Notes under the pieces: model-generated
The model's database searches: none
Seen by the model: only the letters and a program-made list of their open reading frames with translations
Told to the model about the DNA's origin: nothing
Translations under genes and position numbers: made by a program
Shown here: positions 7,515-15,109 of the stretch, in pieces
Layout of the letters: every line of letters begins with the position of its first letter
Numbering within the stretch: position 1 is the first letter of the stretch
Assembly (NCBI GenBank): GCA_050115015.1
Contig: JASFRI010000021.1
Location: 1-22,341 of the forward strand
Direction of reading: 5' to 3'
DNA length: 22,341 bases
Origin: JASFRI01 sp050115015
Lineage (GTDB): Bacteria > Acidobacteriota > Polarisedimenticolia > CBDVAL01

Positions 7515-9173
7515 ATGCGAAAGATCACCTACTTCCTGAAACGACACAACCTCTGGATGGGCTTCCTGGCGGTCCTCGTGCCGCTCGGTCTGCTGCTGTC
7601 GATGCAGTACGACGCCCTGGCGAAGCTGGAGCGATACTCCGCCATGGCGCACAAGACCGCCATGGAGAACTTCCTCGAGGCGGTGGGGAGCAACGTCCGC
7701 TACTTCTACACGTCCCTGGCGGAGCGCACCCTGAACCTGCCCGCCTCGGTGTTCACCGAGGAGGGGATGGAGCGGGCGGCCCTGCACTGGCGGAAGGTCC
7801 CCGCCCAGGGGGCCTCCCGGCTGTTCCTGGTGAGCTACACCGACGACCTGTTCGGGCGATTCCGGTTCTTCGACCCGGAGCGCGGCCTGCTGGAGGTGCC
7901 GCCCGCCTCGGACGAGGCCATGGCGATCATCTCCGCCGCGACGCCCTGGCAGGTCCTCAGCCTGAGCGGTGGCTTCGTCGAGTCCACGGAGCTCCGGGTG
8001 GACGAGCGGGACCCGGAGCGCCGGATCATCCTCAAGCCGATCACCAACGACCAGGCGCGGATCGTGGGCCTCGCCGGGATGGTGCTGGACGAGGAGTTCT
8101 TCCGCGAGGACCTGCTCCCGGGGATCCTCGAGGAGGCCCTCCCGCACTTCTTCCCCGACGCCTCCGGGGACGCGCTGCTCCTGACGGTCACCGACGACCG
8201 CGGGGCCGTTGCCTTCGGCGCCGACGAGCACGAGGGGGAGGGGGAGACCGCCAGCCGCCCGCTGCAGTTCGCGTTCACCGACTGGACGGTCAGCCTGCAC
8301 CGCCACGGAGTCACGCCGGAGCAGTGGGCCCGGCAGAGCTTCCTCTACAACATCTCCCTGTCCGCCCTGGTCGCGTTCGGGCTGCTGGGGGGCGTGGTGC
8401 TGGCCCTCCGGGCGGCCAACAAGGCCATGCGCCTGTCGGAAATGAAGTCCGACTTCGTGTCCAACGTGTCCCACGAGCTCCGAACACCGCTGGCGTCGAT
8501 CCGGGTGTTCGGCGAGCTGCTGCGGACCGGCCGGGCGCGGAGCGTGGAGAAGGCGCAGGAGTACGGCGAGTACATCGAGGCGGAGAGCCGGCGGCTCAGC
8601 CGGCTGATCGACAACATCCTCGACTTCTCCCGCATCGAGTCCGGACTCAAGACGTATCAGTTCGTCCCGTCCGACGTGGGAGAGCTACTCGACTCCCTCA
8701 TGCACCGCTTCGAGGTCCGGATGCGGAACAGCGGGTTCGAGGCCGACTACGACCGACCCGCCGATTCGCTGCCACCCGTCGAGTTCGATCCCGATGCCAT
8801 CTCGCAGGCGGTCAACAACCTGCTCGACAACGCCGTGAAGTATTCGGGCGATTCCCGGCGGCTGCGAGTGAGTCTGGCCCGGGAGCGCGACATGGTGGTC
8901 ATCTCCGTCCAGGACCACGGGATCGGGATCGCGCGGGACGAGCAGAAGAAGATCTTCGAGCGGTTCCACCGGGTGGGCACCGGGCTGGTCCACGACGTCA
9001 AGGGAAGCGGCCTCGGGCTGTCCATCGTCCACCACGTGGTCGCGGCCCATCGGGGGAAGGTGACGGTCGACAGCGAGCCGGGCCGGGGCACCACGATCTC
9101 GATCCACCTGCCGGTGGCGGCGGAACCCGCCGCCGGGATAGAGTTCGAGGAGAACCGGACCGCTGCGAGCTGA
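7515..9173 (+). CDS. Two-component sensor histidine kinase with extracytoplasmic sensor region
   Basis: A 552-residue membrane histidine kinase. TM1 is at about residues 13-30 (WMGFLAVLVPLGLLLSM) and TM2 at about 276-299 (LYNISLSALVAFGLLGG). They enclose about 245 residues of periplasmic sensor sequence that I do not recognise. No HAMP domain is evident between TM2 and the dimerisation helix. The H-box is SHELRTPL with His320 as phosphoacceptor. The catalytic domain shows the N-box NNLLDNAVKYS, the G1 motif DHGIGI, F-box FERFHRV and the G2 motif GSGLGLSIV. The response regulator gene follows 19 bases after the stop. The ATG at 7515 has only a weak ribosome site (GGCGGA). The ligand cannot be inferred. 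Confidence 0.93.
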   Translation: MRKITYFLKRHNLWMGFLAVLVPLGLLLSMQYDALAKLERYSAMAHKTAMENFLEAVGSNVRYFYTSLAERTLNLPASVFTEEGMERAALHWRKVPAQGASRLFLVSYTDDLFGRFRFFDPERGLLEVPPASDEAMAIISAATPWQVLSLSGGFVESTELRVDERDPERRIILKPITNDQARIVGLAGMVLDEEFFREDLLPGILEEALPHFFPDASGDALLLTVTDDRGAVAFGADEHEGEGETASRPLQFAFTDWTVSLHRHGVTPEQWARQSFLYNISLSALVAFGLLGGVVLALRAANKAMRLSEMKSDFVSNVSHELRTPLASIRVFGELLRTGRARSVEKAQEYGEYIEAESRRLSRLIDNILDFSRIESGLKTYQFVPSDVGELLDSLMHRFEVRMRNSGFEADYDRPADSLPPVEFDPDAISQAVNNLLDNAVKYSGDSRRLRVSLARERDMVVISVQDHGIGIARDEQKKIFERFHRVGTGLVHDVKGSGLGLSIVHHVVAAHRGKVTVDSEPGRGTTISIHLPVAAEPAAGIEFEENRTAAS

Positions 9174-9192
9174 GCTCGAGCCGGGAGGGCCC

Positions 9193-9873
9193 ATGCCGAA
9201 GGTGCTGATCGTCGAGGACGATGATTCCATGGCCGTCGCCCTGAAGGACGGCTTCGAGTACGAGGGGTACGAGGTCATCGTGGCCCGGGACGGTGCGGCC
9301 GGGCTCGAGGCCGCCAGCACCGGGCGTCCGGACCTCATGGTCCTGGACGTCATGCTGCCCAAGATGAACGGCCTCGACGTCTGCCGGCAGATCCGCAAGG
9401 AAGGCAGCTCGCTTCCGATCATCATGCTCACCGCGCGCGGTCAGGAGATCGACAAGGTCCTCGGCCTGAAGCTCGGCGCCGACGATTACATCACCAAGCC
9501 CTTCGGGTTCCTGGAGCTCATGGCGCGGGTCGAGGCCCTCATGCGCCGGGCGGGAGGGGCGGACGGCGCCCGGGACGCCTACGAGTTCGGGGACATCCGG
9601 GTGGACTTCAAGAAGTGCGAGGTGCACCGTGGCAAGGAGCTTCTCACGCTGTCCGCCCGGGAGTTCCGGCTCCTCCAGTACTTCATCGAGCATCGGGGGG
9701 AGGTGCTCGGACGTGACCAGCTTCTCGATGCCGTCTGGGACTACGACAGCGCCCCGCTGACCCGTACCGTGGACATGCACGTCGCCAAGCTCCGCAAGAA
9801 GATCGAGGATGGAGGCGGCGACCCGAGGTGGATCGTCACGGTGCACCGCATCGGCTACAAGTTCACGGGTTAG
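9193..9873 (+). CDS. OmpR/PhoB-family response regulator
   Basis: A 226-residue regulator with an N-terminal receiver domain (about 1-120) and a C-terminal winged-helix DNA-binding domain (about 130-226). The receiver has the acidic pocket E8-D9-D10-D11, the phosphoacceptor D52 in LMVLDVMLP, T80 and K102 in YITKPF. The effector domain shows the usual LTLSAREFRLLQYFIEHRGEVLGRDQLLDAVW helix pattern and the closing VTVHRIGYKF hairpin. The start is ATG at 9193 after GGGAGGGCC. It is the cognate partner of the histidine kinase immediately upstream and is probably phosphorylated by it. The target genes are not evident, although the divergent PDZ protein gene is the nearest candidate. Confidence 0.95.
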   Translation: MPKVLIVEDDDSMAVALKDGFEYEGYEVIVARDGAAGLEAASTGRPDLMVLDVMLPKMNGLDVCRQIRKEGSSLPIIMLTARGQEIDKVLGLKLGADDYITKPFGFLELMARVEALMRRAGGADGARDAYEFGDIRVDFKKCEVHRGKELLTLSAREFRLLQYFIEHRGEVLGRDQLLDAVWDYDSAPLTRTVDMHVAKLRKKIEDGGGDPRWIVTVHRIGYKFTG

Positions 9874-9905
9874 GCGGAGAATCACGCGGGCTGGCGACCG
9901 CGGGC

Positions 9906-9926
9906 GCCGACGGCTTCGCCGACGGC
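9906..9926 (+). terminator. Hairpin after the response regulator gene
   Basis: GCCGACGGC (9906-9914) is repeated directly at 9918-9926 with TTC between. Because each copy is nearly self-complementary to the other, it folds into a 9-bp stem with one A-A mismatch. No T-tract follows, so termination is uncertain. Confidence 0.3.
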
Positions 9927-9983
9927 TCGCGTCCGGTCCGCGGGGGGCTCCCGGCGGCCCATCCGGTGGCGCCGGGCCCTCGC

Positions 9984-9994
9984 TGCGCTACAAT
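9984..9994 (+). promoter_or_regulatory. Possible -10 region upstream of the DUF1338 gene
   Basis: TGCGCTACAAT ends eight bases before the ATG at 10003. If used as a -10, the transcript would start within a few bases of the initiation codon. No -35 hexamer is obvious and no Shine-Dalgarno sequence is present between the two. Confidence 0.3.
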
Positions 9995-10002
9995 CTCCGG
10001 CC

Positions 10003-11025
10003 ATGCAGACCCCATACCGCGCGCGCATCCGCTTCCTGGAGGACCTCATCGAGTCGCTCTGGGAGAGCTACGCCGGCTGGGCGGTCTACGCCCAGCAGTG
10101 CCGCCAGGCCATCACGAACCTCGGCGGGACCTACGTGAACGACCACATCGCCTTCCGCACCTTCGGGCTCCCGGGCCACGGCCGGGAGAGGCTGGCCCGG
10201 CTGTTCGAGGCGCTCGGGTACCGGCGTCGCGATAACTACCTCTTCGAACAGAAGAAGCTGGTCGCCGACTGGTTCTCGCCCCCGGAGAGCCATCTCCCGA
10301 AGATATTCATCAGCGAGCTGCAGGTGCGGGAGCTGTCCCCGGAGGCCCAGGCGCGAATCCGCGCCGTCGCCTTCCGTCAGAACCTCCTCTACCCGGACCT
10401 CGACGAGGTCCTGCGCCGGCTGGAGCGGCTGACCGCCGGGGACCACGGGCCCATGCTGGACCTGCTGCGCGTGGTGTTCACCCAGCTTCCCTGGCAGGAC
10501 CCGGAGGCGGTGGACTACCACGCCCTGCGCTCCGAGAGCGAGTACGCCGCCTGGGTGTCGATCTTCGGAAACCGGGTGAACCACTTCACGCAGGCGGTGC
10601 ACTTCTCGGATCTGTTCTCGGAGCTGGAGGAGATGAACCGGATGGTGGACGAGCTCAATATCCCCCTGAACGATTCCGGTGGCCGGATCAAGGGGACGCC
10701 GGGTCAGCTCCTGGAGCAGTCCTCCACGGTGGCCAACGTGACCTGGCACCGCTTCCCCGACGGAACCGCCGAGACGCTGCCGTACGCCTACTTCGAGTTC
10801 GCCTTCCGGCACCTGCTACCGTCCGGTCGCGACGGACGATCGGCGGGGAAGGCGCCGGCGTGGGAGGACTACTACCACGGGTTCATCGCCGCCTCCGCGG
10901 ATCGCATCTTCGAATCCACCGACGTCAGCCAGGTCTACCGCGATCGCGCAGGCCGCCTCGAGGCCATCCCCCTCCAGCATCCCCCGGCCATGCAGCCGGT
11001 GCCGCCGGAGGACGACGAAGCTTGA
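10003..11025 (+). CDS. DUF1338 protein, 2-oxoadipate dioxygenase/decarboxylase (HglS) family
   Basis: A 340-residue member of the DUF1338 family. Characterised members (HglS of Pseudomonas putida; FLO7 of rice) are Fe(II) enzymes converting 2-oxoadipate to D-2-hydroxyglutarate with loss of CO2, a step in lysine catabolism. The expected metal triad is visible as His48 (NDHIAFRTF), His194 (NRVNHFTQAVHF) and Glu265 (YAYFEFAFR), and there is a family-like DSGGRIKGTPGQLLEQSSTVAN segment. It is shorter than HglS (about 460), lacking some peripheral sequence, so substrate could differ. The ATG at 10003 lacks a clear ribosome site. Its TGA overlaps the TTG start of the next gene, an FAD-linked D-hydroxyacid dehydrogenase, which fits the product of this reaction. 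Confidence 0.85.
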   Translation: MQTPYRARIRFLEDLIESLWESYAGWAVYAQQCRQAITNLGGTYVNDHIAFRTFGLPGHGRERLARLFEALGYRRRDNYLFEQKKLVADWFSPPESHLPKIFISELQVRELSPEAQARIRAVAFRQNLLYPDLDEVLRRLERLTAGDHGPMLDLLRVVFTQLPWQDPEAVDYHALRSESEYAAWVSIFGNRVNHFTQAVHFSDLFSELEEMNRMVDELNIPLNDSGGRIKGTPGQLLEQSSTVANVTWHRFPDGTAETLPYAYFEFAFRHLLPSGRDGRSAGKAPAWEDYYHGFIAASADRIFESTDVSQVYRDRAGRLEAIPLQHPPAMQPVPPEDDEA

Positions 11026-12536
11026 TCCGCAAGACCGATCCCGCGGCGGTGCGTCCGTACCTGGAGGACGCCTCCGGCATGCCCGGGGGCTGGGCGGACG
11101 AGGTCGACCTCCCGGAGAACGCGCAGGAGGCGGCGGAGCTGCTGCAGGGCTGCCAGGCGGACGGGACCGCGGTCACGGTCTCGGGGGGCGGCACCGGCCT
11201 GGCCGGGGGTCGCATCCCCCGTGGGGGGCATGTCCTGGCCACCGACCGGCTGGGTGGCGTGGAGGCCATCGACCGGGACGACGAGGGGCCGTTCGCGGTC
11301 GTGGGCCCCGCGACGACCCTCGCGGACCTGGCGGCGGCCGCCGCGGAGCACGACCTCTTCCTCCCCCCGGATCCGACGGAGACGCTGGCCTGGGTCGGAG
11401 GCGCCGTGGCCACGAACGCCTCCGGCTCCCGGACCTTCCACTACGGCCCGATGCGTCGCTGGGTCCGCCGGCTGGAGATGGTCCTGCCCGACGGCACCGT
11501 GCTCGACGCCGCCCGGGGCCGCTTCCGGGCCGGTGCCTCCGGGGCGATCCGGCTGCCGGGAGGTCTCGACCTGCCGGCATTCCGGGGGCCGGCGGCCCGG
11601 GTCAAGTCGGCGAGCGGCTTCGCCCGCGGCCCCGAGCTCGACCTCGTGGACCTGGTGGTCGGGTCCGAGGGGACGCTCGCGCTGGTGACGCGGATCGAGC
11701 TCCGCCTGCTGCAGCGCCCCGAGGCGGTTCTCTCGGGGATCGTGTTCTTCCCCTCCGAGGAGGCCTGCCTCGCCTGTCTGCGAGACGCCCGGGAGCGCTC
11801 CTACGCGGCGCGCGGCTACCGGGGCCCGGCCCCCGCGTCGCCCGGGGTGCCGGCCCGGCCCGCCGCCAGCTCCAGCCTGCTGGCCCGGGCGCTGGAGTTC
11901 TTCGGGGGCGATGCCCTGGAGTTCGCCCGGGAAGGGGGGGCGGCGGTGCCGCCGGCGGCCCGGGCGGCGCTCCTGTTCGAGCAGGAACACCCGGTCGCGG
12001 CGGAGGAGGTGGTGGCCGGGGCCTGGATGTCCCTGCTGGAGGGGCACGGGGCCCTCGTGGAGGACTCCTGGTTCGCCCAGGCCGAGGCGGATCGCCGCCG
12101 GATCCGGGAGTTCCGCCACTCCCTGCCCGAGGGCCTCAACGAGTGGCTCGGACGCCACGGGAGGCACAAGTACGGGACGGACATCGCCGTGCCGGACGAG
12201 GCCTTCGGCTCCCTCCGGGAGGCCTACCGGCGGGGGCTCGCGGAGACCGGCCTGCGCTCGGCAACGTTCGGCCACGGGGGGGACAACCACCTGCACCTGA
12301 ACCTGCTCCCCCGCAGCGACGCCGAGGAGGAGGCGGCCCGGCAACTGATCCTGTCGTGGGTGCGGCACGCGGCGGCCCTGGGCGGCGTGCCGTCGGCGGA
12401 GCACGGCATCGGCCGGCTGAAGGCCCCCCTGTTCGCGGCGGTGGCGGACCCCCGGGTGGTCTCCTGGATGCGCGCCGTGAAGACCGCACTGGACCCCGCA
12501 GGCATCCTCGGCCGCGGTGTCCTCCTCCCCGACTAG
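11022..12536 (+). CDS. FAD-linked D-2-hydroxyacid dehydrogenase (GlcD/D-2-hydroxyglutarate dehydrogenase family)
   Basis: This 504-residue protein has the two-domain layout of the family. The FAD-binding PCMH fold (about 25-215) contains SGGGTGLAGG at 54-63 and GGAVATNASGS at 126-136. The C-terminal oxidase domain contains FGHGGDNHLHLNLLP with the metal-binding pair His423/His425, and EHGIGRLK at 460-467. The enzyme should oxidise a D-2-hydroxyacid (lactate, glycolate or 2-hydroxyglutarate) to the 2-oxoacid. The TTG at 11022 is chosen because it overlaps the DUF1338 stop (TTGA) and follows GGAGG; the frame extends upstream only inside that gene. An insertion rich in Ala/Pro/Ser lies at about 268-290. 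Coupling to DUF1338 favours D-2-hydroxyglutarate as substrate. The TAG stop lies inside a 166-bp palindromic repeat. Confidence 0.88.
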   Translation: MIRKTDPAAVRPYLEDASGMPGGWADEVDLPENAQEAAELLQGCQADGTAVTVSGGGTGLAGGRIPRGGHVLATDRLGGVEAIDRDDEGPFAVVGPATTLADLAAAAAEHDLFLPPDPTETLAWVGGAVATNASGSRTFHYGPMRRWVRRLEMVLPDGTVLDAARGRFRAGASGAIRLPGGLDLPAFRGPAARVKSASGFARGPELDLVDLVVGSEGTLALVTRIELRLLQRPEAVLSGIVFFPSEEACLACLRDARERSYAARGYRGPAPASPGVPARPAASSSLLARALEFFGGDALEFAREGGAAVPPAARAALLFEQEHPVAAEEVVAGAWMSLLEGHGALVEDSWFAQAEADRRRIREFRHSLPEGLNEWLGRHGRHKYGTDIAVPDEAFGSLREAYRRGLAETGLRSATFGHGGDNHLHLNLLPRSDAEEEAARQLILSWVRHAAALGGVPSAEHGIGRLKAPLFAAVADPRVVSWMRAVKTALDPAGILGRGVLLPD

Positions 12537-12698
12537 TGTTCCGGGTCAGAGGTCCGTTGTCGATTCCGGCGAGGTATCCGCGGTGCTGGCAAGGCGCTTC
12601 AACGACGGAATACCGGGAGTATTCGGAGGAGAAGCAACGCGGCCAGCGCCGTGGAGACCCGGCGAAATAGGCAACGGACGTCCGACCCGGGACACTAG
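12533..12698. repeat. 166-bp imperfect palindrome bounded by CTAG (MITE-like)
   Basis: The sequence from 12533 and the reverse complement from 12698 align over their full 83-bp halves, at roughly 70% identity. The outer arms are strongest: CTAGTGT, then CCGGGTC, then GTCCGTTG are identical in both arms. Both ends are the self-complementary CTAG. Inner matches include GCTGGC and GAATAC near the centre. No ORF of note is encoded. It fills the gap between two convergent genes and could act as a bidirectional terminator. Its shape suggests a non-autonomous miniature inverted-repeat element, but no transposase or second copy is in the window. Confidence 0.75.
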
Positions 12699-13468
12699 CG
12701 TCCCCCGGCGAGGCCCCGCGCGGTCAGGAACGCGTCATAGGTTCCGACCACCCAGACCAGGCCGAGGAGCGTGATCATCCCCAGCTGCACGGCGGTGCAG
12801 GACGTGCCCGCGAGGGGCCGGAAGGAGCGGTCGAAGGCCCCCCAGAGCTCCGGGAACCGGAGCGACACCCCCAGACCATAACCGGCGAGGCCCCACAGTC
12901 CCAGGAACGTCGCCCCCTTGCCGAGCTGACCGTTCATCAGCTGCCCGCAGCCGGGGACCAGGGCCGAGGCCAGGGCCGATCCGAAGGCGGGTCCGTCGTA
13001 CCGCCACGGCTTCGGTCCCCGGGTCGCGCGGGCATACGCCTGCAGCACGCCGGTCATCCACAGCAGCGGCACCGCCGCCGCCAGTCCGAAGGCCCCGACG
13101 GCGAGGGCGGGCTCGTCGACCTCGAACACCCAGCCCAGATCCACGAGCCGCCCCCAGGTCACCGCCAGCGCGTAGCCCAGGGCGATCGCCAGCCCCTGGA
13201 GGGACAGGAACAACAGCGCGAGGGCGCGCTGTCCGTTGAGCCATTGGCCGCCGCCCCAGAGGAGCAGCGAGGAGGTGGCGGCGACCCAGGGACGGGCTCC
13301 ACGACCTCCGATGACGGGAGCGTGCCGGGGCGAGCCGGGACCCCGTCGCGGCCACCGTGTCCCGGGCGGTGGGGCCGCCGTGGGACGGGGAGGTGCCGAG
13401 AGCCGCCGCAGGAACTCCTCCGCGGTCTCTTCGGTGTCCGAATCGAGGATATGATGCGACTCGCTCAT
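12695..13468 (-). CDS. Membrane protein with duplicated GxGQxxNGQ motif, unknown function
   Basis: A 257-residue protein, starting at the ATG at 13468 behind a strong GGAGGAAT site; an upstream reading to 13579 is Pro/Arg-rich and unsupported. Residues 1-60 are hydrophilic and Pro-rich, probably cytoplasmic and disordered. The rest has about six hydrophobic segments and an internal duplication: WGGGQWLNGQRALALLFLSLQG and VPGCGQLMNGQLGKGATFLG each begin a pair of helices. This GxGQxxNGQ-helix pattern occurs in small TM2/DUF5683-like membrane proteins of unknown role. The C-terminus ends GLAGGR at a TAG that is formed by the end of the 166-bp palindrome. It is transcribed convergently with the FAD dehydrogenase. 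Confidence 0.75.
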   Translation of the reverse strand: MSESHHILDSDTEETAEEFLRRLSAPPRPTAAPPPGTRWPRRGPGSPRHAPVIGGRGARPWVAATSSLLLWGGGQWLNGQRALALLFLSLQGLAIALGYALAVTWGRLVDLGWVFEVDEPALAVGAFGLAAAVPLLWMTGVLQAYARATRGPKPWRYDGPAFGSALASALVPGCGQLMNGQLGKGATFLGLWGLAGYGLGVSLRFPELWGAFDRSFRPLAGTSCTAVQLGMITLLGLVWVVGTYDAFLTARGLAGGR

Positions 13469-13649
13469 GGTTGGATTCCTCCGGGGCGGGGGCCGGTGGG
13501 CGGACGCCTGGGTGGGCGGGTTCCCTGCGGCCAGAATATCGTGCCGGTGTCCGGGCGACGCAAAAGCCGCGTCCGGCAATGCAAACGGAGGGCCCGTCTG
13601 TGCTCATCCCGACCCGGTGCGTTTCCGGACACCGACGCCGGCGCGCACG

Positions 13650-14390
13650 TTACTCCGTGGCGTCCCCGAGATAGAGGTCGTCGAAGTAGACGTCCGCCAC
13701 CACGGGATCGGCGCTCGCCGGTTCGCGGCGCTCGAAGCGCACCTCGAAGAAGACGCGCAGGCGCCCGTACCCCTCCGGGATCACGCCGTAGTGCTCCCGG
13801 TAGTCGGCGGCCAGATCGATATCGAACGGGATCCACGTGTCCCGCCGGGGCTCCGCCTCCCCCAGGAAGAGGAAGGGCCGGAACGGGAAATCGGGGACCG
13901 GGTCGAGCACGCCGGTGAGCACGTAGGCGATCTGCTGCGGGGTGTCGGGATCGAGGTTCGAGGCTCCTGCCACGGACACCACGATCTGGACGAACTGGCT
14001 GGGGGCACCCCGACGCCAGTCGTCCACCCGGTACCACCCGGACAGCCGACGGGGAAGCGGGCCTCCGTCGACGTCCGCGACGAGCCCCTGGACCGTCGTG
14101 GGCAGGCCCGTGTTGCCGCTGCGGAGGCGAAGGAGCGCGCTGTGACGGCCCGATCGCGCCTGGGTCGCGGTCACGACGAAGCCGGCCCAGAAGGGGTTCT
14201 CCAGCGAGAACCACGGCTTCCGCCCTTCCTCGAACGACGGGTTCGGGAACCGGTTCCCGGCGGGTAGGGGCGCCGCGACCGGTCCCGCTGGCGGCGCCGG
14301 GAGGGAGTGGCAGGCGGCGCAGGCCAGGACGGCGATCAGGCCGAGGAAAGGGATGCGGGATCGGGCTGCCGCCACGAAGCAGCCGCTCAT
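13650..14390 (-). CDS. Putative exported lipoprotein, unknown function
   Basis: A 246-residue protein. Residues 10-30 form a signal sequence (RSRIPFLGLIAVLACAAC) with two Cys that could serve as the lipidated residue, though neither fits the lipobox perfectly. The mature part begins with RFPNPSFEEG, a motif often seen at the start of galactose-binding-like/CBM-type beta-sandwich domains, and it continues as alternating strands (WYRVDDWR, WIPFDIDLAADY, VVADVYFDDLYLGD). The closing VYFDDLYL resembles the last strand of such domains. It may therefore bind a sugar or other surface ligand. The ATG overlaps the methyltransferase stop (ATGA), so it is the third gene of the ketosynthase operon. No catalytic motif is recognised. 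Confidence 0.75.
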   Translation of the reverse strand: MSGCFVAAARSRIPFLGLIAVLACAACHSLPAPPAGPVAAPLPAGNRFPNPSFEEGRKPWFSLENPFWAGFVVTATQARSGRHSALLRLRSGNTGLPTTVQGLVADVDGGPLPRRLSGWYRVDDWRRGAPSQFVQIVVSVAGASNLDPDTPQQIAYVLTGVLDPVPDFPFRPFLFLGEAEPRRDTWIPFDIDLAADYREHYGVIPEGYGRLRVFFEVRFERREPASADPVVADVYFDDLYLGDATE

Positions 14391-15109
14391 GCCGGCTCCC
14401 GCGTGGCGCCGTACACGGCCATCCGGAACGGGAAGACCCGCTCGACCCGAAGGTGCGCCAGCCCCGCCTCCAGGAGCAGCGACCGCAGCTCCCGGGTCCG
14501 GTAAGCCCGCAGCACCGAGAGAGGCGCGTCGTGGCGGAACATCCGTCCCCGCCGCATCAGGCGCGACAGGACCCAGATCCCCCAGTGGGCGAGCCGGTGG
14601 CGCTGCAGGTCGTTGAGGAGCACGCCGAGCCGCGCCTGCGCCGCCATGATCCGGAGCACCCGGACGGCATCGGGGGGATCGAAGTGGTGGAGGAACAGCG
14701 AGCAGACGACCAGGTCGAAGGACCGCGGCGGGAAGGGAAGCCGGAACAGGTCCGCCCGCACGAGCTGCACGCCGGCCGTGCCGGCGCACTCGCGGCGTGC
14801 GCACTCGATGACGTGTGGGTTCACGTCGACGCCCAGGACCTCGATCCGCCGACCCTGACCGCGACCCCAGGCGACCACCGAGCGCGGCAGGTCGGCGGCG
14901 CCGGTCCCGAGATCCAGGATGCGCAGCGGACGATGGAGGGGGACCGGCGCCAGCATCCGCGACAGGCAGCCACGCAGCACCCGCCACCCGGAGAGGTTCC
15001 GGTTCACCCACTGGATGTCACGGAGCGAGCGCTCCACGTCGGGATAGGGATGGCCCGGCTGATCGATCAGCTCTCTCGCGGCGGCACGGGAAGGGACCAG
15101 GAGGCTCAT
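14387..15109 (-). CDS. Class I SAM-dependent methyltransferase
   Basis: A 240-residue protein with a class I Rossmann methyltransferase fold. Motif I is ILDLGTGAADLP (residues 64-75), the ribose-binding acidic strand is VLGVDVN (about 92-98), and motif IV-like LVVCSLFLHHF follows PFPPRSFD. The N-terminal approximately 55 residues form helices containing DIQWVNRNLSGWR. The substrate is not evident. The ATG at 15109 overlaps the ketosynthase stop (ATGA), and its own stop overlaps the lipoprotein start, so the three are one translationally coupled unit. The frame continues upstream inside the ketosynthase gene but without homologous sequence. An O- or C-methyltransferase acting on a product of the ketosynthase is plausible inference only. 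Confidence 0.85.
   Translation of the reverse strand: MSLLVPSRAAARELIDQPGHPYPDVERSLRDIQWVNRNLSGWRVLRGCLSRMLAPVPLHRPLRILDLGTGAADLPRSVVAWGRGQGRRIEVLGVDVNPHVIECARRECAGTAGVQLVRADLFRLPFPPRSFDLVVCSLFLHHFDPPDAVRVLRIMAAQARLGVLLNDLQRHRLAHWGIWVLSRLMRRGRMFRHDAPLSVLRAYRTRELRSLLLEAGLAHLRVERVFPFRMAVYGATREPA

Noticed and set aside
9906..9926. The direct repeat GCCGACGGC x2 as the start of a tandem or CRISPR-like array.
   Set aside because: There are only two adjacent copies with a 3-base gap; it is better read as a single imperfect hairpin.
12533..12698. A structured non-coding RNA gene in the palindrome.
   Set aside because: The long pairing is fully explained by an inverted-repeat element; no promoter or conserved RNA motif is visible.
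13469..13649. A possible small gene or terminator in the gap between the lipoprotein and the NGQ membrane protein.
   Set aside because: Frames here lack ribosome sites and coding character; a short GACGC/GCGTC stem at 13557-13573 is too weak to call.
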